A stretch of 64,000 nucleotides of DNA from Mycobacterium sp. NBC_00419 (GCF_036023875.1 NZ_CP107931.1:2170001-2234000); one strand, 5' to 3'; shown: positions 26,927 to 36,778, numbered from the stretch's first letter. Translations and numbers: made by a program. Notes: generated by a model from the sequence alone, not told the origin.

Positions 26927-28054
26927 CTATCCCACCATCCTGTTGCCAATGAGTTTCTGGCGCAGTGCGATTCGCTCCCGCCAGCCGTCTTCGGAGATCT
27001 TGTTGTGCTCGTAGTAAGGCAGCTTGCCCGCAACCTCGTCGAGGTCGACCAGTTCCAGGGTGGGGCCGTCGGCAGCAGTCAGCTCACGCGAGACGCGCTG
27101 CCAGCGGAACTGCAGGTAGCCCTTGCCGTGGCCGAGTGTCTCGACCCAGTTGGTCACTCCCGGGCTGCGGTCGGAGACGACGATCCGGATCTTGCCGTCC
27201 GGATCAGCCTGTGCCTGAGCGCCGTTGAGCGAGGTCTGGTGGTTGATGTAGTCCAGCGAGATGTACCAGAGGCTGCCGAGTTGGAACCCGAGGTAGGGCG
27301 CATCGGAGACCGGCAGGGTGAGGATCAGCGCCTGGTCGGAGGTGATGTCATAGTGGCCCACCGACGAATACTGGGTGGCCAGTCCACCGGGGGTGAGCCG
27401 CGGGGCGGTCAGTGTGTTGACCGGCAGGTTGTCGTAGAACCACTTCGGGAACTGCAGCCAGGTTTTGACCCGCTGAACCAGCTGCTTGCCCGCGGTCGCA
27501 TAGCGCTTTTCGATCAGCTCTTTGGTCAGCGCCGGCGGCGCGGTGCCCTCGGTGTCGGTTCGGGCGATCGCAAAGCTGCCGCGCTGGGCGGCCCAGTCGT
27601 TATAGACCTCGCGAATCACCAGCTGCGCGTTGGTGTCCGGGGTGAAGCGCCATTCGAAGGTGCCGTCGGCGGCGATGTCGAGCTTGCGGTCGTCGAACGC
27701 GGTCTCGCTGTCGGGGACGACTGCGTCGGTGTACTCGCCACCGAGCAACTGGAAGCTGACGTCGGTGGTGGTGCCGCGCGTCCCGGTGACGACGTATTCC
27801 TGGCCGGCCACCACGCGGGTGCCGAAGTACATAGTGTCGGGATTGTCCAGGCCCATCTTGGTGAACGGCCCGGTTCCGGAGTGCAGGAAGGGATGATCGC
27901 GATCGTAGTCGAAGGCGACGTGCGTGCAGGCCGCGATGCAGCCGGCCAGATACTGCAGGCCCTCCAGAAGGTCGGCCTCGCTCTCGATGAAGTCGGCTTC
28001 CGTGACGAGGCGCTCGGCCTCGGCAATGGCGTCCGCCAGAGGTTGTGTGTACAT
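26927..28054 (-). CDS. Conserved protein, first gene of a KstR operon (Rv3531c-like)
   Basis: A 375-residue protein without a catalytic motif I recognise. The N-terminal third is helical and acidic (AEAERLVTEADFIESEADLL region), followed by a beta-rich part with FGTRVVAGQEYVVTGTRG and FQLGSLWYISLDYINHQ, similar to proteins annotated as DUF1214-type. The ATG at 28054 has GAGGG upstream; a much longer open frame exists but would pass through the KstR box. It leads the operon with the SDR and the sulfotransferase-like gene. Sterol-inducible role inferred. Confidence 0.82.
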   Translation of the reverse strand: MYTQPLADAIAEAERLVTEADFIESEADLLEGLQYLAGCIAACTHVAFDYDRDHPFLHSGTGPFTKMGLDNPDTMYFGTRVVAGQEYVVTGTRGTTTDVSFQLLGGEYTDAVVPDSETAFDDRKLDIAADGTFEWRFTPDTNAQLVIREVYNDWAAQRGSFAIARTDTEGTAPPALTKELIEKRYATAGKQLVQRVKTWLQFPKWFYDNLPVNTLTAPRLTPGGLATQYSSVGHYDITSDQALILTLPVSDAPYLGFQLGSLWYISLDYINHQTSLNGAQAQADPDGKIRIVVSDRSPGVTNWVETLGHGKGYLQFRWQRVSRELTAADGPTLELVDLDEVAGKLPYYEHNKISEDGWRERIALRQKLIGNRMVG

Positions 28055-28110
28055 CGACTGCCCTCGCGTTTCAATATTCGACCGCACCGGTACGTCTGCT
28101 GGACCGACAC

Positions 28111-28124
28111 TAGAACGTGTTCTA
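28111..28124. promoter_or_regulatory. KstR box between the Rv3531c-like gene and an IclR regulator
   Basis: TAGAACGTGTTCTA is a perfect palindromic KstR match. It lies 56 bp from both the leftward Rv3531c-like ATG and the rightward IclR ATG, so both may be KstR targets. Confidence 0.92.
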
Positions 28125-28140
28125 CATCGAGTCAACCTGT

Positions 28141-28166
28141 TTCTCGGTCCATATCTGGAACGAGAA
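28141..28166. promoter_or_regulatory. Hyphenated palindrome before the IclR gene, candidate autoregulatory operator
   Basis: TTCTCGGTCC-atatct-GGAACGAGAA: 10-bp arms with one mismatch and a 6-bp centre, ending 14 bp before the IclR ATG. IclR proteins bind palindromes of about this size and often regulate themselves. Assignment to this IclR is inference from position. Confidence 0.55.
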
Positions 28167-28180
28167 GGTACGATTCTGCA

Positions 28181-29092
28181 ATGGTCAACGGTGAGTCGTC
28201 CAGTCGCTCCTCTCCCCCGACGCAGCGCGTGGTGGCGATTCTCGACTTCCTCGCCAAGCACCCGCACGACCAATTCGGCCTGTCGCAGCTGGCCCGTCGG
28301 CTCGATCTGTCGAAGCCGACGTGTCTGGGCATCGTCACCACGCTGACCGAGGCCGGCTACCTGGTGCGCGACCCCAAGGACAAGACCTACCGGCTGGGGC
28401 CCAGCCTGATCACCCTGGGTCAGATCGCGCAGGAGTCGATGCGGGTCAATCCGGCGGCCCGTGCCGAACTGGGCCGGCTGTCGAGGACGTTCAACACGAC
28501 GGCGGCGCTGGCCGGTGTGGTCGACGACCGCATCACCCTGCTGGAACTCGTGGGCCCACCCGGTTCGGACGTCGGAGTGCGCGTCGGCGAGAGCTACCCG
28601 TTCGCGCCCCCGGTCGGTCTGATGTTCGTGCTGTGGGACGACGACGCGATGCGGGCCTGGTTGGCCAAGACGCCCACCATTCCGCTGCGCACCGACAGCC
28701 GCCGGCTCGAACGCGTCATCGCGGAGTGCCGCACGTCGGGCTACCTCGTCGAGCGGCTCACCCCGGCAGGGCGACGCCTCTACGCCCTGATGGCCGGCAT
28801 GTCGAGCACGCTGCCCGACGAATTGCGAGCCCTGTTGGGCGAACTGATCTCCGACGTCGGCGAGCGGGTGCACCTGCGGGGCGAGCCCGGGACATCAGGC
28901 CCGCGCCAGCGCCACGACGTGAGTGTCATCTCCGCACCCGTCTACGACCAGCACCACCGGCAGGCGATGACGGTGTCACTGCAGATCGGGCGTGCGCTGA
29001 CCGACACCGAGATCGCCAAGCATGCCCGTGGCGTCGTCGCCAGCGCCGACGCGCTCACCGCACAGCTCGGCGGGTCCAAACCGCTCTGGTGA
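28181..29092 (+). CDS. IclR-family transcriptional regulator in the sterol cluster
   Basis: A 303-residue IclR protein. The N-terminal winged helix-turn-helix spans about residues 14-72 (FGLSQLARRLDLSKPTCLGIV shown by its key part LSQLARRLDLSKPT). The C-terminal effector-binding GAF-like domain includes AALAGVVDDRITLLELVG and ISAPVYDQHHRQAMTVSL (key part SAPVYDQHHRQ). It is divergent from the KstR-boxed Rv3531c-like operon and convergent with the helicase gene (13 bp). M. tuberculosis has a PPE gene here instead. Ligand and targets are unknown. Confidence 0.9.
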   Translation: MVNGESSSRSSPPTQRVVAILDFLAKHPHDQFGLSQLARRLDLSKPTCLGIVTTLTEAGYLVRDPKDKTYRLGPSLITLGQIAQESMRVNPAARAELGRLSRTFNTTAALAGVVDDRITLLELVGPPGSDVGVRVGESYPFAPPVGLMFVLWDDDAMRAWLAKTPTIPLRTDSRRLERVIAECRTSGYLVERLTPAGRRLYALMAGMSSTLPDELRALLGELISDVGERVHLRGEPGTSGPRQRHDVSVISAPVYDQHHRQAMTVSLQIGRALTDTEIAKHARGVVASADALTAQLGGSKPLW

Positions 29093-29105
29093 GCACAGCG
29101 CGCCG

Positions 29106-31214
29106 TCAGCTGGTGGCCGCGAGCGCAAGCGGCAACACCGCCTGCGCACCGGCGTGGCGCACCACCCGCGCGGCCATCGTCAACGTCCACCCCGTGTCGG
29201 TCAGATCATCGACGAGCAGCACCGGTCCACCCGCGGCAGCGATGGCAGACGGATCCGGCGCCGACCACGATCCGTCAAGGGCGGCAACGCGATAGGCGGA
29301 GTTGGCCGCGCTGACCGGCCGCCGCCCGGCGGCGTATCGCAGCACCCCGAGATCGGTCAGTCTGCCGAGCCGGGCCACTTCACGCGCAAAGGAGGCGATC
29401 AGGACCGGATGGGAATCCGAATCCAGCGCCAGTACGGCGCTCGGACGGGTGGCCCAGCCCCAGGCGGCGAGCACCTTGACTGCCGCCTGCACCACGTCCT
29501 GGGGCACTTCGCCGTCGGGCTCGTCGAGCAGGCGGCGCAGGCGCGGGCCCCAGCCCAGGTCGGTCAGTCGCCCGATCGCGCGGCCCGGCTCCGGGCCGTC
29601 ACCGATGCGGCCACTGAGGGTGACGCCCAGCTTGCCCAGCCCCGACGGCCACTGCTTGCGCGGGGTGATCTCCACGCCGGGACGCATCAGCCGCTCCTGG
29701 ACCAGCGCCGTCGCGTCCTCGTTCACCGCGGCACCGAAGTGGGCGCCCGCGCAGTTGTCGCACCGGCCGCACCGCTCGCCGTCGGCGAGGTCCGGATCGT
29801 CGAGTTGCCTGCGCAGGAACGTCATTCGGCACTCGTCGGTGCTCTGGTAGTCGAGCATCGCCTGCTGCTCACGGCGGCGGGCCTCGTCGAGCTGGCGGTA
29901 ACGGGCCTCGTCGTAGTCCCACGGTTGGCCGGTGCCCACCCACCCGCCTTTGACCCGCCGCACCGCGCCGTCGACGTCGAGCACCTTCAGCACCATCTCC
30001 AGCCGGGTGCGGCCGAGATCCACCTGCGGCTCCAGGGCGGGCGTCGACTGTGGGCGATCAGGCTCCAACGCACCAATCACGTTGCGCACCATGGCCTCCG
30101 AGGGGAATGCCACCGATGCGAAATAACGCCAGACGTCCTGGTCTTCACGTCCGGGCAACAGCACCACCTCGGCGCTGTCCGTCGAGCGGCCCGCGCGACC
30201 GACCTGCTGGTAGTACGCGATCGGCGAGGACGGCGCACCGAGGTGCACGACGAAGCCGAGATCCGGCTTGTCGAATCCCATCCCCAGCGCCGAGGTGGCG
30301 ATCAGCGCTTTCACCCGGTTGCCCAGGAGATCCGCCTCGAGTTGTTCGCGTTCAGCGGTGTCCGTCGACCCGGTGTAGGCGGCCACCTCGTGGCCGCGCT
30401 CGCGCAGCAACGCCGCCACGTCGTGCGCCTGGGCGACGGTCAGCGTGTAGACGATCCCCGAACCCGGCAGCGAATCCAGGTGTTCGGCCAGCCAGGCCGT
30501 GCGCTGCGCCCCGCCGCCGGCCTGGACCACCGACAACCGCAACGACTCGCGGTCGAGCCCGCCGCGCAGCACCAGTGTGTCCCGCCCACCGACGCCCAGC
30601 TGGGCCGCGACGTCGTTGACGACACGATCGTTGGCGGTGGCGGTGGTCGCCAAAACCGGTACGTCCGAACCGAGTTCGGCGATCAAGGTGCGGATCCGCC
30701 GGTAGTCGGGCCGAAAGTCGTGACCCCAGTCCGAGACGCAGTGCGCCTCGTCGACCACCACGAGCCCGGCACCGGCGGCCAGCGCGGGTAGCACGGTGTC
30801 GCGAAATTCCGGGTTGTTCAGCCGTTCCGGGCTGACCAGCAGGACGTCGAGGTCGCCGCCGTTGATCCGCTGGTGGATCTCGTCCCACTCGGTGACATTG
30901 CCGGAGTTGATGGTGGCCGCACGAACGCCCGCGCGTTGCGCGGCGGCGACCTGGTTGCGCATCAGCGCCAGCAGCGGCGAGACGATGACCGTCGCACCGT
31001 GCCCGCGTTCGCGCAGCAGCTTGGCGGCGATGAAGTACACCGCCGACTTGCCCCAGCCGGTGCGCTGCACAACCAGGGCCTGGCGGCGCTGCACCACCAG
31101 CGCTTCGATGGCCGTCCACTGGTCGTCGCGCAACACAGCGGTAGGGCCTGCCAACTGCTCCAGGATGGCCTGGGCCTGCTCACGGGTCGCCACCGGCTGG
31201 GTCATGGGCACCAT
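29106..31214 (-). CDS. RecQ-family DNA helicase fused to a phosphoribosyltransferase-like C-terminus
   Basis: A 702-residue superfamily-2 helicase. Motif I is TGWGKS (residues 52-57), motif II DEAH (155-158) with the RecQ-typical [16 protein letters not shown] stretch after it (key part [11 protein letters not shown]), motif [14 protein letters not shown] RecQ zinc module follows (C ... CGRCDNC near residue 495). After that comes about 200 residues ending in [13 protein letters not shown] (665-677), a textbook PRPP-binding loop of type I phosphoribosyltransferases. It is convergent with the IclR gene and upstream of hsaF on the same strand, with a 33-bp gap to the hsaF stop. An unexpected resident of a sterol cluster. 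Confidence 0.9.
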   Translation of the reverse strand: MVPMTQPVATREQAQAILEQLAGPTAVLRDDQWTAIEALVVQRRQALVVQRTGWGKSAVYFIAAKLLRERGHGATVIVSPLLALMRNQVAAAQRAGVRAATINSGNVTEWDEIHQRINGGDLDVLLVSPERLNNPEFRDTVLPALAAGAGLVVVDEAHCVSDWGHDFRPDYRRIRTLIAELGSDVPVLATTATANDRVVNDVAAQLGVGGRDTLVLRGGLDRESLRLSVVQAGGGAQRTAWLAEHLDSLPGSGIVYTLTVAQAHDVAALLRERGHEVAAYTGSTDTAEREQLEADLLGNRVKALIATSALGMGFDKPDLGFVVHLGAPSSPIAYYQQVGRAGRSTDSAEVVLLPGREDQDVWRYFASVAFPSEAMVRNVIGALEPDRPQSTPALEPQVDLGRTRLEMVLKVLDVDGAVRRVKGGWVGTGQPWDYDEARYRQLDEARRREQQAMLDYQSTDECRMTFLRRQLDDPDLADGERCGRCDNCAGAHFGAAVNEDATALVQERLMRPGVEITPRKQWPSGLGKLGVTLSGRIGDGPEPGRAIGRLTDLGWGPRLRRLLDEPDGEVPQDVVQAAVKVLAAWGWATRPSAVLALDSDSHPVLIASFAREVARLGRLTDLGVLRYAAGRRPVSAANSAYRVAALDGSWSAPDPSAIAAAGGPVLLVDDLTDTGWTLTMAARVVRHAGAQAVLPLALAATS

Positions 31215-31247
31215 GGTGCCCTGTGGCCCCGACAGCGCGCCGGCTGC

Positions 31248-32303
31248 CTAACCGGCCGCCGCCGCTTCCTGCTCGCGCTTGATCTCCAGCGCGATGTCGA
31301 TCAGCTGGTCCTCCTGGCCGCCGATCAGCTTGCGCTGCCCGGCCCGGTGCAGCAGCTGGTGCGCAGGCACGCCGTAGCGCTCCGACTGGCGGATGGCGTG
31401 CTTGAGGAAGCTGGAGTACACCCCCGAGTAGCCCATGATCAGCGCATTGCGATCCAGCAGGCATTCGGCGGGCATCGCCGGTGCGACGACCTCTTCGGCG
31501 GCGTCGGCGATCTCGAAGAAGTCGATGCCGGTCTTGACACCGATCTTGTCGAAGACCCCGATCAGCGCCTCGACGGGCGCATTACCGGCCCCGGCGCCGA
31601 ACCGGCGGCAGGAGCCGTCGATCTGCTTGGCGCCGGCGCGCACGGCCTCGATCGAGTTGGCCACGCCGAGGCCGAGGTTCTCGTGGCCATGGAAGCCCAC
31701 CTGCGCGTCGTCACCGAGCTCGGCGACCAGCGCCGCCACCCGGTCGGCCACGCCTTCGAGAACCAGCGCGCCCGCCGAGTCGACGACGTAGACGCACTGG
31801 CAGCCCGCGTCGGCCATGATCCGGGCCTGTTTGGCCAGCTTCTCCGGGCTGATGGTGTGGCTCATCATCAGGAAGCCAACGGTCTCCAGACCCAGTTCCC
31901 GGGCCAGCCCGAAGTGCTGGATCGAGACGTCGGCCTCGGTGCAGTGGGTGGCGATCCGGCAGATCGAGCCGCCGTTGTTCTGGGCTTCCTTGATGTCTTC
32001 CTTGGTGCCCACGCCCGGCAGCATCAGGAAGGCGATCTTGGCTTCCTTGGCCGTCTGGGCGGCCAGCTTGATCAGCTCCTGCTCGGGAGTCTTGGAGAAC
32101 CCGTAGTTGAAGCTCGAGCCGCCCAGCCCGTCGCCGTGGGTCACCTCGATGACCGGGACGCCCGCGGTGTCGAGCGCAGCGACGATAGCGCCGACTTCTT
32201 CCTTGGTGAACTGATGGCGCTTGTGGTGGCTGCCGTCACGCAGGGAGGTGTCCGTCATCCGGACGTCCCACATCGGGTTGAAGTAGATCTCGTCAGTGCT
32301 CAT
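31248..32303 (-). CDS. hsaF: 4-hydroxy-2-oxoacid aldolase
   Basis: A 351-residue DmpG-type aldolase. The metal and substrate motif [16 protein letters not shown] is near residue 17 and the metal histidines are in GFHGHENLG near 198. It splits 4-hydroxy-2-oxohexanoate from the steroid A/B rings into pyruvate and propanal; the same chemistry serves 4-hydroxy-2-oxopentanoate from catechol. The ATG at 32303 overlaps the hsaG stop by 4 bp. Aldolase and dehydrogenase subunits of this family channel the aldehyde within a complex. No other aldolase of this type is in the window, which matters for the aromatic island. Confidence 0.96.
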   Translation of the reverse strand: MSTDEIYFNPMWDVRMTDTSLRDGSHHKRHQFTKEEVGAIVAALDTAGVPVIEVTHGDGLGGSSFNYGFSKTPEQELIKLAAQTAKEAKIAFLMLPGVGTKEDIKEAQNNGGSICRIATHCTEADVSIQHFGLARELGLETVGFLMMSHTISPEKLAKQARIMADAGCQCVYVVDSAGALVLEGVADRVAALVAELGDDAQVGFHGHENLGLGVANSIEAVRAGAKQIDGSCRRFGAGAGNAPVEALIGVFDKIGVKTGIDFFEIADAAEEVVAPAMPAECLLDRNALIMGYSGVYSSFLKHAIRQSERYGVPAHQLLHRAGQRKLIGGQEDQLIDIALEIKREQEAAAAG

Positions 32304-33232
32304 GCCTGCGCTCCTCCGGATGAAGACACGGAACCCGCGCCCAGCATCTCTCTGGCGATTTCTTCGCCGACCTTGGTGGCCGCCGCGGTCATGATGTCCA
32401 GATTTCCAGCGTAGGGCGGCAGGTAGTCGCCCGCACCCTCCACTTCCACGAACGTGGTGACGAGGTGGTTGCCACCGTTGTAGACCGTCGGCTCGTCGAA
32501 CTGCGGCTCGTTGAGCAACCGGTAGCCGGGCACATAGGTCTGCACCTCGGCGACGACATCCTTGATCGACTGCGTGATCGCGTCGTGGTCGGCGTCCTCG
32601 GGAATGGCGCAGAAGATGGTGTCGCGCATGATCATCGGCGGATCGGCCGGGTTCAGGATGATGATCGCCTTGCCGCGCTTGGCGCCACCGATGACCTCGA
32701 CGCCGGCGCTGGTTGTCTTGGTGAACTCGTCGATGTTGGCCCGGGTGCCCGGACCGGCCGACGCCGACGACACCGAGGCGACGATCTCCGCGTACGGCAC
32801 GTCCACGACGCGGCTCACCGCGTAGACCATCGGGATGGTGGCCTGGCCACCGCAGGTGACCATGTTGACGTTGGGGGCATCCAGGTGCGCGCGCAGATTC
32901 GCCGGCGGGATGACACCGGGGCCGACGGCGGCCGGCGTCAGGTCGATCGCCCGGATGCCGGCCTCGGCGTAGCGCGGCGCGGCGGCCTTGTGCACGTAGG
33001 CACTGGTGGCCTCGAACACCAGATCCGGCTTCTCCGACTGGGCGAGCAGCCAGTCGACACCTTCGTGGCTGGTCTCCAGCCCGAGCTTGCGGGCCCGCGC
33101 CAGGCCTTCGCTGTCCGGGTCGATGCCGATCATCCACCGCGGCTCGAGCCACTCCGAGCGAAGGAGCTTGTACAGCAGATCGGTGCTGATATTGCCTGAC
33201 CCGACGATGGCTACCGAGCTTTTCTGGCCCAT
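32300..33232 (-). CDS. hsaG: Acylating aldehyde dehydrogenase (propanal/acetaldehyde)
   Basis: A 310-residue DmpF-type CoA-acylating aldehyde dehydrogenase. The Rossmann loop is [13 protein letters not shown] (residues 9-21) and the catalytic Cys127 lies in MVTCGGQAT. It converts the aldehyde released by HsaF into propionyl-CoA or acetyl-CoA with NAD+. The ATG at 33232 gives the family N-terminus [19 protein letters not shown] lies upstream. It sits between hsaE (13-bp gap) and hsaF (4-bp overlap). Confidence 0.96.
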   Translation of the reverse strand: MGQKSSVAIVGSGNISTDLLYKLLRSEWLEPRWMIGIDPDSEGLARARKLGLETSHEGVDWLLAQSEKPDLVFEATSAYVHKAAAPRYAEAGIRAIDLTPAAVGPGVIPPANLRAHLDAPNVNMVTCGGQATIPMVYAVSRVVDVPYAEIVASVSSASAGPGTRANIDEFTKTTSAGVEVIGGAKRGKAIIILNPADPPMIMRDTIFCAIPEDADHDAITQSIKDVVAEVQTYVPGYRLLNEPQFDEPTVYNGGNHLVTTFVEVEGAGDYLPPYAGNLDIMTAAATKVGEEIAREMLGAGSVSSSGGAQA

Positions 33233-33245
33233 GTGGACGCTCCTC

Positions 33246-34031
33246 TTACTCGAATGACAGCCGGACTGAACCCAGCCCAGCGAAGTCGGCGACGAACTGG
33301 TCGCCAGGGCGGCAGTCGATGGCCCTGGTGCACGATCCCGGCAACACGATGTCGCCGGCTTTGAGGCGCACGCCGAAGCTGTCGACCTTGCGGGCCAGCC
33401 ACGCCACGGCGGTGACCGGGTTGCCGAGAACGGCATCGCTGCGGCCCTCGGCCACCACCTCACCATTGCGGGTGAGCACCGCGTCGATGCCCTGAATATC
33501 GATGTCCTTGGGCGAGACGCGCCCCTTGCCGAGCACGAAACCGGCCGAGGACGCGTTGTCGGCGATCGTGTCGCACAGGGCGATCTTCCAGTCCTTGATC
33601 CGGGTGTCGATCAGTTCGATGGACGGGGCGAACGCCGCGGTGGCGGCCAGCACATCGTCCTCCGTGCACCCCTCACCGGGCAGGTCGTCGGCGAGGATGA
33701 ACCCGACCTCGACCTCGACGCGCGGGAACAGGAAGCGTCCGGCCGGCACCGGCTTGTCCTCGAAGACCTCCATGTCGGCGAGCAGATGGCCGTAGTCCGG
33801 CTCGTCGACGCCCATCATCTTCTGCATCGCCTCCGAGGAGAGGCCCACCTTGTGGCCGACCACCCGGGCGCCCTCGGCGATGCGCTGGCGGATGTTGATG
33901 AGCTGGATCTCGTAGGCGTCGACGACGTCGATATCGGGGTGATTGGCGGTCAGTGGTGTCATCGGCACACGGCTGCGCTCCGCCTCGGCCAGCTCTGCGG
34001 CAAGTTCTGCGCGCGTGGCAACACTCAGCAT
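33246..34031 (-). CDS. hsaE: 2-hydroxyhexa-2,4-dienoate hydratase
   Basis: A 261-residue hydratase of the MhpD/DmpE family. Motifs are [18 protein letters not shown] (key part GHKVGLSS), [11 protein letters not shown] with metal-binding acidic residues, and [18 protein letters not shown] (key part [11 protein letters not shown]). It adds water to 2-hydroxyhexa-2,4-dienoate from the steroid A ring, feeding HsaF. ATG 34031 gives the [11 protein letters not shown] start like known HsaE; a start at 34049 adds six residues. Its promoter region carries the island-type 17-bp operator and TAGAAT hexamer (see 34120). Confidence 0.95.
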   Translation of the reverse strand: MLSVATRAELAAELAEAERSRVPMTPLTANHPDIDVVDAYEIQLINIRQRIAEGARVVGHKVGLSSEAMQKMMGVDEPDYGHLLADMEVFEDKPVPAGRFLFPRVEVEVGFILADDLPGEGCTEDDVLAATAAFAPSIELIDTRIKDWKIALCDTIADNASSAGFVLGKGRVSPKDIDIQGIDAVLTRNGEVVAEGRSDAVLGNPVTAVAWLARKVDSFGVRLKAGDIVLPGSCTRAIDCRPGDQFVADFAGLGSVRLSFE

Positions 34032-34119
34032 TCCCGGCTGTCCCCTCATTGGTATGACCGGGGCGAACGACGCCCGGTGCAGGCGATTCTAGTGCCGTCC
34101 GGAACCCCATGGGCTAAGC

Positions 34120-34136
34120 GTTCCGCTGACCGGAAA
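34120..34136 (-). promoter_or_regulatory. Island-type 17-bp operator with -10 hexamer, upstream of hsaEGF
   Basis: GTTCCG-CTGAC-CGGAAA matches the GTTCCG-N5-CGGAAC motif of the aromatic island with one mismatch. Reading leftward, exactly 28 nt after it lies TAGAAT (34091-34086), a good mycobacterial -10. This predicts an mRNA start near 34079, about 48 nt before the hsaE ATG. It is the only copy found among the steroid genes. Confidence 0.7.
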
Positions 34137-34169
34137 GGCGGGGTCAGTAGCGCCCGGACGGGGCAATTC

Positions 34170-34183
34170 TATAACGTGTTCTA
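34170..34183. promoter_or_regulatory. KstR box overlapping the kstD start region
   Basis: TATAACGTGTTCTA matches the KstR consensus and ends 2 bp before the kstD ATG, so a bound repressor would block kstD directly. It lies 138 bp upstream of the hsaE start and could also affect hsaEGF. Confidence 0.9.
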
Positions 34184-34185
34184 GT

Positions 34186-35898
34186 ATGACAGCTCAGGAG
34201 TTCGACGTCGTCGTCGTCGGAAGCGGTGCCGCCGGCATGGTGGCCGCCCTTACCGCGGCCCACCAGGGACTATCCACGGTCCTCGTGGAGAAGGCCGCAC
34301 ACTTCGGTGGCTCAACCGCGCGCTCGGGCGGCGGGGTGTGGATTCCGAACAACGAGATCCTCAAGCGTGACGGCGTGACCGATACGCGAGAAGCTGCCCG
34401 CACCTACCTGCACCACATCATCGGTGACGTGGTCGAGCCCGAGCGCATCGATACGTACCTGGATCGCGGTCCGGAGATGATGTCGTTCGTGCTCAAGCAC
34501 ACCCCGCTCAAGATGTGCTGGGTGCCGGGCTACTCGGACTACTACCCCGAGGCCCCGGGAGGACGCCCGGGTGGACGCTCGATCGAGCCCAAGCCCTTCG
34601 ATGCCAAGAAGCTCGGCGCCGACGAGAAGTTACTGGAGCCGGCGTACGGCAAGGTGCCCCTCAACGTCGTTGTCATGCAACAGGATTATGTCCGCCTCAA
34701 TCAGCTCAAGCGCCATCCCCGCGGCGTGCTGCGCAGTCTGAAGGTCGGTGCGCGCACCATGTGGGCCTCGGCGCGTGGCAAGAACCTCGTGGGCATGGGC
34801 CGGGCACTGATCGCACCGCTGCGGATCGGTCTGCAGAAAGCCGGCGTGCCGGTTCTGCTGAACACCGCCCTGACCGACCTCTACGTCGAGGACGGCGTGG
34901 TCCGGGGTATCTATGTCCGCGACATGACCGGGCCGGAAGCCGCTGACCCGCAGCTGATCCGGGCCCGCCGCGCGGTCATCCTGGGCAGCGGCGGCTTCGA
35001 GCACAACGAGCAGATGCGCATCAAGTACCAGCGCGCGCCGATCACCACGGAATGGACCGTCGGCGCGGTCGCCAACACCGGCGACGGCATCGCTGCCGCC
35101 GAGAAGCTCGGCGCCGCACTGGAATTGATGGAAGACGCCTGGTGGGGGCCGACGGTTCCGCTGGTCGGCTCCCCCTGGTTCGCACTCTCGGAACGCAACT
35201 CCCCCGGTTCGATCATCGTCAACCTGTCGGGCAAGCGGTTCATGAACGAGTCGATGCCCTACGTCGAGGCCTGCCATCACATGTACGGCGGCGAGTACGG
35301 CCAGGGAGCCGGCCCCGGCGAGAACGTCCCGGCGTGGCTGGTGTTCGACCAGCAGTACCGCGATCGGTTCATCTTCGCCGGACTGCAACCCGGACAGCGC
35401 ATTCCGAAGAAGTGGATGGAATCGGGTGTGATCGTCAAGGCCGACACCCTCGCTGAGCTGGCCGAGAAGACCGGCCTGCCGGCCGATTCGTTCCTGGGCA
35501 CGGTCGAGCGGTTCAACGGCTTCGCCCGCTCCGGCGTCGACGAGGACTTCCACCGCGGCGAGAGCGCCTACGACCGCTACTACGGCGACCCGACCAACAA
35601 GCCCAATCCGAACCTGGGTGAGATCAAGCACGGACCGTTCTACGCGGCGAAGATGGTGCCCGGCGATCTGGGCACCAAGGGCGGTATCCGCACCGACGTC
35701 AACGGCCGTGCGTTGCGAGACGACGGCTCGGTCATCGAAGGCCTCTATGCTGCCGGTAATGTCAGCTCGCCGGTGATGGGTCACACCTATCCCGGCCCGG
35801 GTGGCACCATCGGTCCCGCGATGACCTTCGGCTACCTGGCCGCACTCGACATTGCCGGAGCCGCCGGGCCGGCGACATCGGGCACAAGAAAGGGCTGA
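34186..35898 (+). CDS. kstD: 3-ketosteroid delta1-dehydrogenase
   Basis: A 570-residue FAD enzyme that introduces the C1-C2 double bond into 3-ketosteroids. The FAD dinucleotide motif VVVGSGAAGM spans residues 9-18, with HFGGSTARSGGG after it. The C-terminal flavin closure reads YAAGNVSSPVMGHTYPGPG (key part MGHTYPGPGGTIGP). Together with KshA it destabilises ring B. The ATG lies 2 bp after the KstR box, so the mRNA is probably leaderless or very short-leadered. The next gene starts 1 bp after the stop. Confidence 0.97.
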   Translation: MTAQEFDVVVVGSGAAGMVAALTAAHQGLSTVLVEKAAHFGGSTARSGGGVWIPNNEILKRDGVTDTREAARTYLHHIIGDVVEPERIDTYLDRGPEMMSFVLKHTPLKMCWVPGYSDYYPEAPGGRPGGRSIEPKPFDAKKLGADEKLLEPAYGKVPLNVVVMQQDYVRLNQLKRHPRGVLRSLKVGARTMWASARGKNLVGMGRALIAPLRIGLQKAGVPVLLNTALTDLYVEDGVVRGIYVRDMTGPEAADPQLIRARRAVILGSGGFEHNEQMRIKYQRAPITTEWTVGAVANTGDGIAAAEKLGAALELMEDAWWGPTVPLVGSPWFALSERNSPGSIIVNLSGKRFMNESMPYVEACHHMYGGEYGQGAGPGENVPAWLVFDQQYRDRFIFAGLQPGQRIPKKWMESGVIVKADTLAELAEKTGLPADSFLGTVERFNGFARSGVDEDFHRGESAYDRYYGDPTNKPNPNLGEIKHGPFYAAKMVPGDLGTKGGIRTDVNGRALRDDGSVIEGLYAAGNVSSPVMGHTYPGPGGTIGPAMTFGYLAALDIAGAAGPATSGTRKG

Positions 35899-35899
35899 C

Positions 35900-36760
35900 A
35901 TGCCAATCGATCTCGACGTGGCGCTCGGCGCCGAGCTGGACCCCATCGAGTTCTCCTGGACGAGCAGCGACGTGCAGCTCTATCACCTCGGCCTGGGCGC
36001 GGGCTCCGATCCGATGGACCCGCGCGAGTTGCGCTATCTGACCGACGGCACCCCGCAGGTGCTGCCGACGTTCAGCAGTGTGGCGGCCAGCTTCCACATG
36101 ACCGAGGCGCCGACGGTGAAGTTCCCCGGTATCGACATCGAGCTGAGCAAGGTGCTGCACGCCAGCGAGGCGGTGACGGTGGCAGCTCCGATTCCGCCGA
36201 GTGGCACCGGTCGGTCGGTGCAGAAGTTCACCGAGATCTGGGACAAGGGCAAGGCCGCGGTCATCGTCAGCGAGATGACGGTGACCGACCCGGCGGGCAG
36301 TCTGCTGTGGACCAGCAAGCGGTCGATCTTCGCCCGCGGCGAGGGCGGGTTTGGCGGCGAGCGCGGACCGTCGACGTCGGTGGCCGCACCGGATCGTGCA
36401 CCGGACTACGAGATCTCGATCCCGGTGTCGCCGCAGCAGGCGCTGCTGTACCGGATGTGTGGCGATCGCAATCCGCTGCACTCCGACCCCGAATTCGCCG
36501 CGGCCGCAGGCTTTCCGCGGCCTATCCTGCACGGACTGTGCACCTACGGCATGACCTGCAAGGCGCTGGTCGACACGCTCGTGGACGGTGACGCGACCCA
36601 GGTGAAGACCTATGGGGCCCGCTTCGCCGGCGTGGTGTTGCCGGGCGAGACCATCAAGGCCAGCATCTGGAAAGAGGACGGCCGCTTCGTCGGTGTCGTC
36701 ACCGTTCCGTCGCGCGATGATGCCGTGGCGCTCTCCGACGTGGAGTTCGTCCCGGTTTAG
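35900..36760 (+). CDS. hsd4B: MaoC-type steroid enoyl-CoA hydratase
   Basis: A 286-residue double hot-dog hydratase of the MaoC family (Rv3538). The hydratase-2 motif is clear: DRNPLHSDPEFAAAAGFPRPILHG (key parts DRNPLHSD and PRPILHGL near residue 205), which carries the catalytic Asp and His. It hydrates 24-enoyl steroid CoAs in side-chain oxidation. It is translationally close to kstD. Downstream, the sterol gene order breaks and the aromatic island begins; ltp2, its usual near neighbour, is 21 kb away. Confidence 0.93.
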   Translation: MPIDLDVALGAELDPIEFSWTSSDVQLYHLGLGAGSDPMDPRELRYLTDGTPQVLPTFSSVAASFHMTEAPTVKFPGIDIELSKVLHASEAVTVAAPIPPSGTGRSVQKFTEIWDKGKAAVIVSEMTVTDPAGSLLWTSKRSIFARGEGGFGGERGPSTSVAAPDRAPDYEISIPVSPQQALLYRMCGDRNPLHSDPEFAAAAGFPRPILHGLCTYGMTCKALVDTLVDGDATQVKTYGARFAGVVLPGETIKASIWKEDGRFVGVVTVPSRDDAVALSDVEFVPV

Positions 36761-36778
36761 TGGGCGTCGCCGCCGAGC

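Noticed and set aside
36761..36778. Insertion sequence, integrase or direct repeat at the island borders
   Set aside because: Neither border (36761-36778, 58021-58221) shows a transposase gene, terminal inverted repeat or matching duplication by eye.
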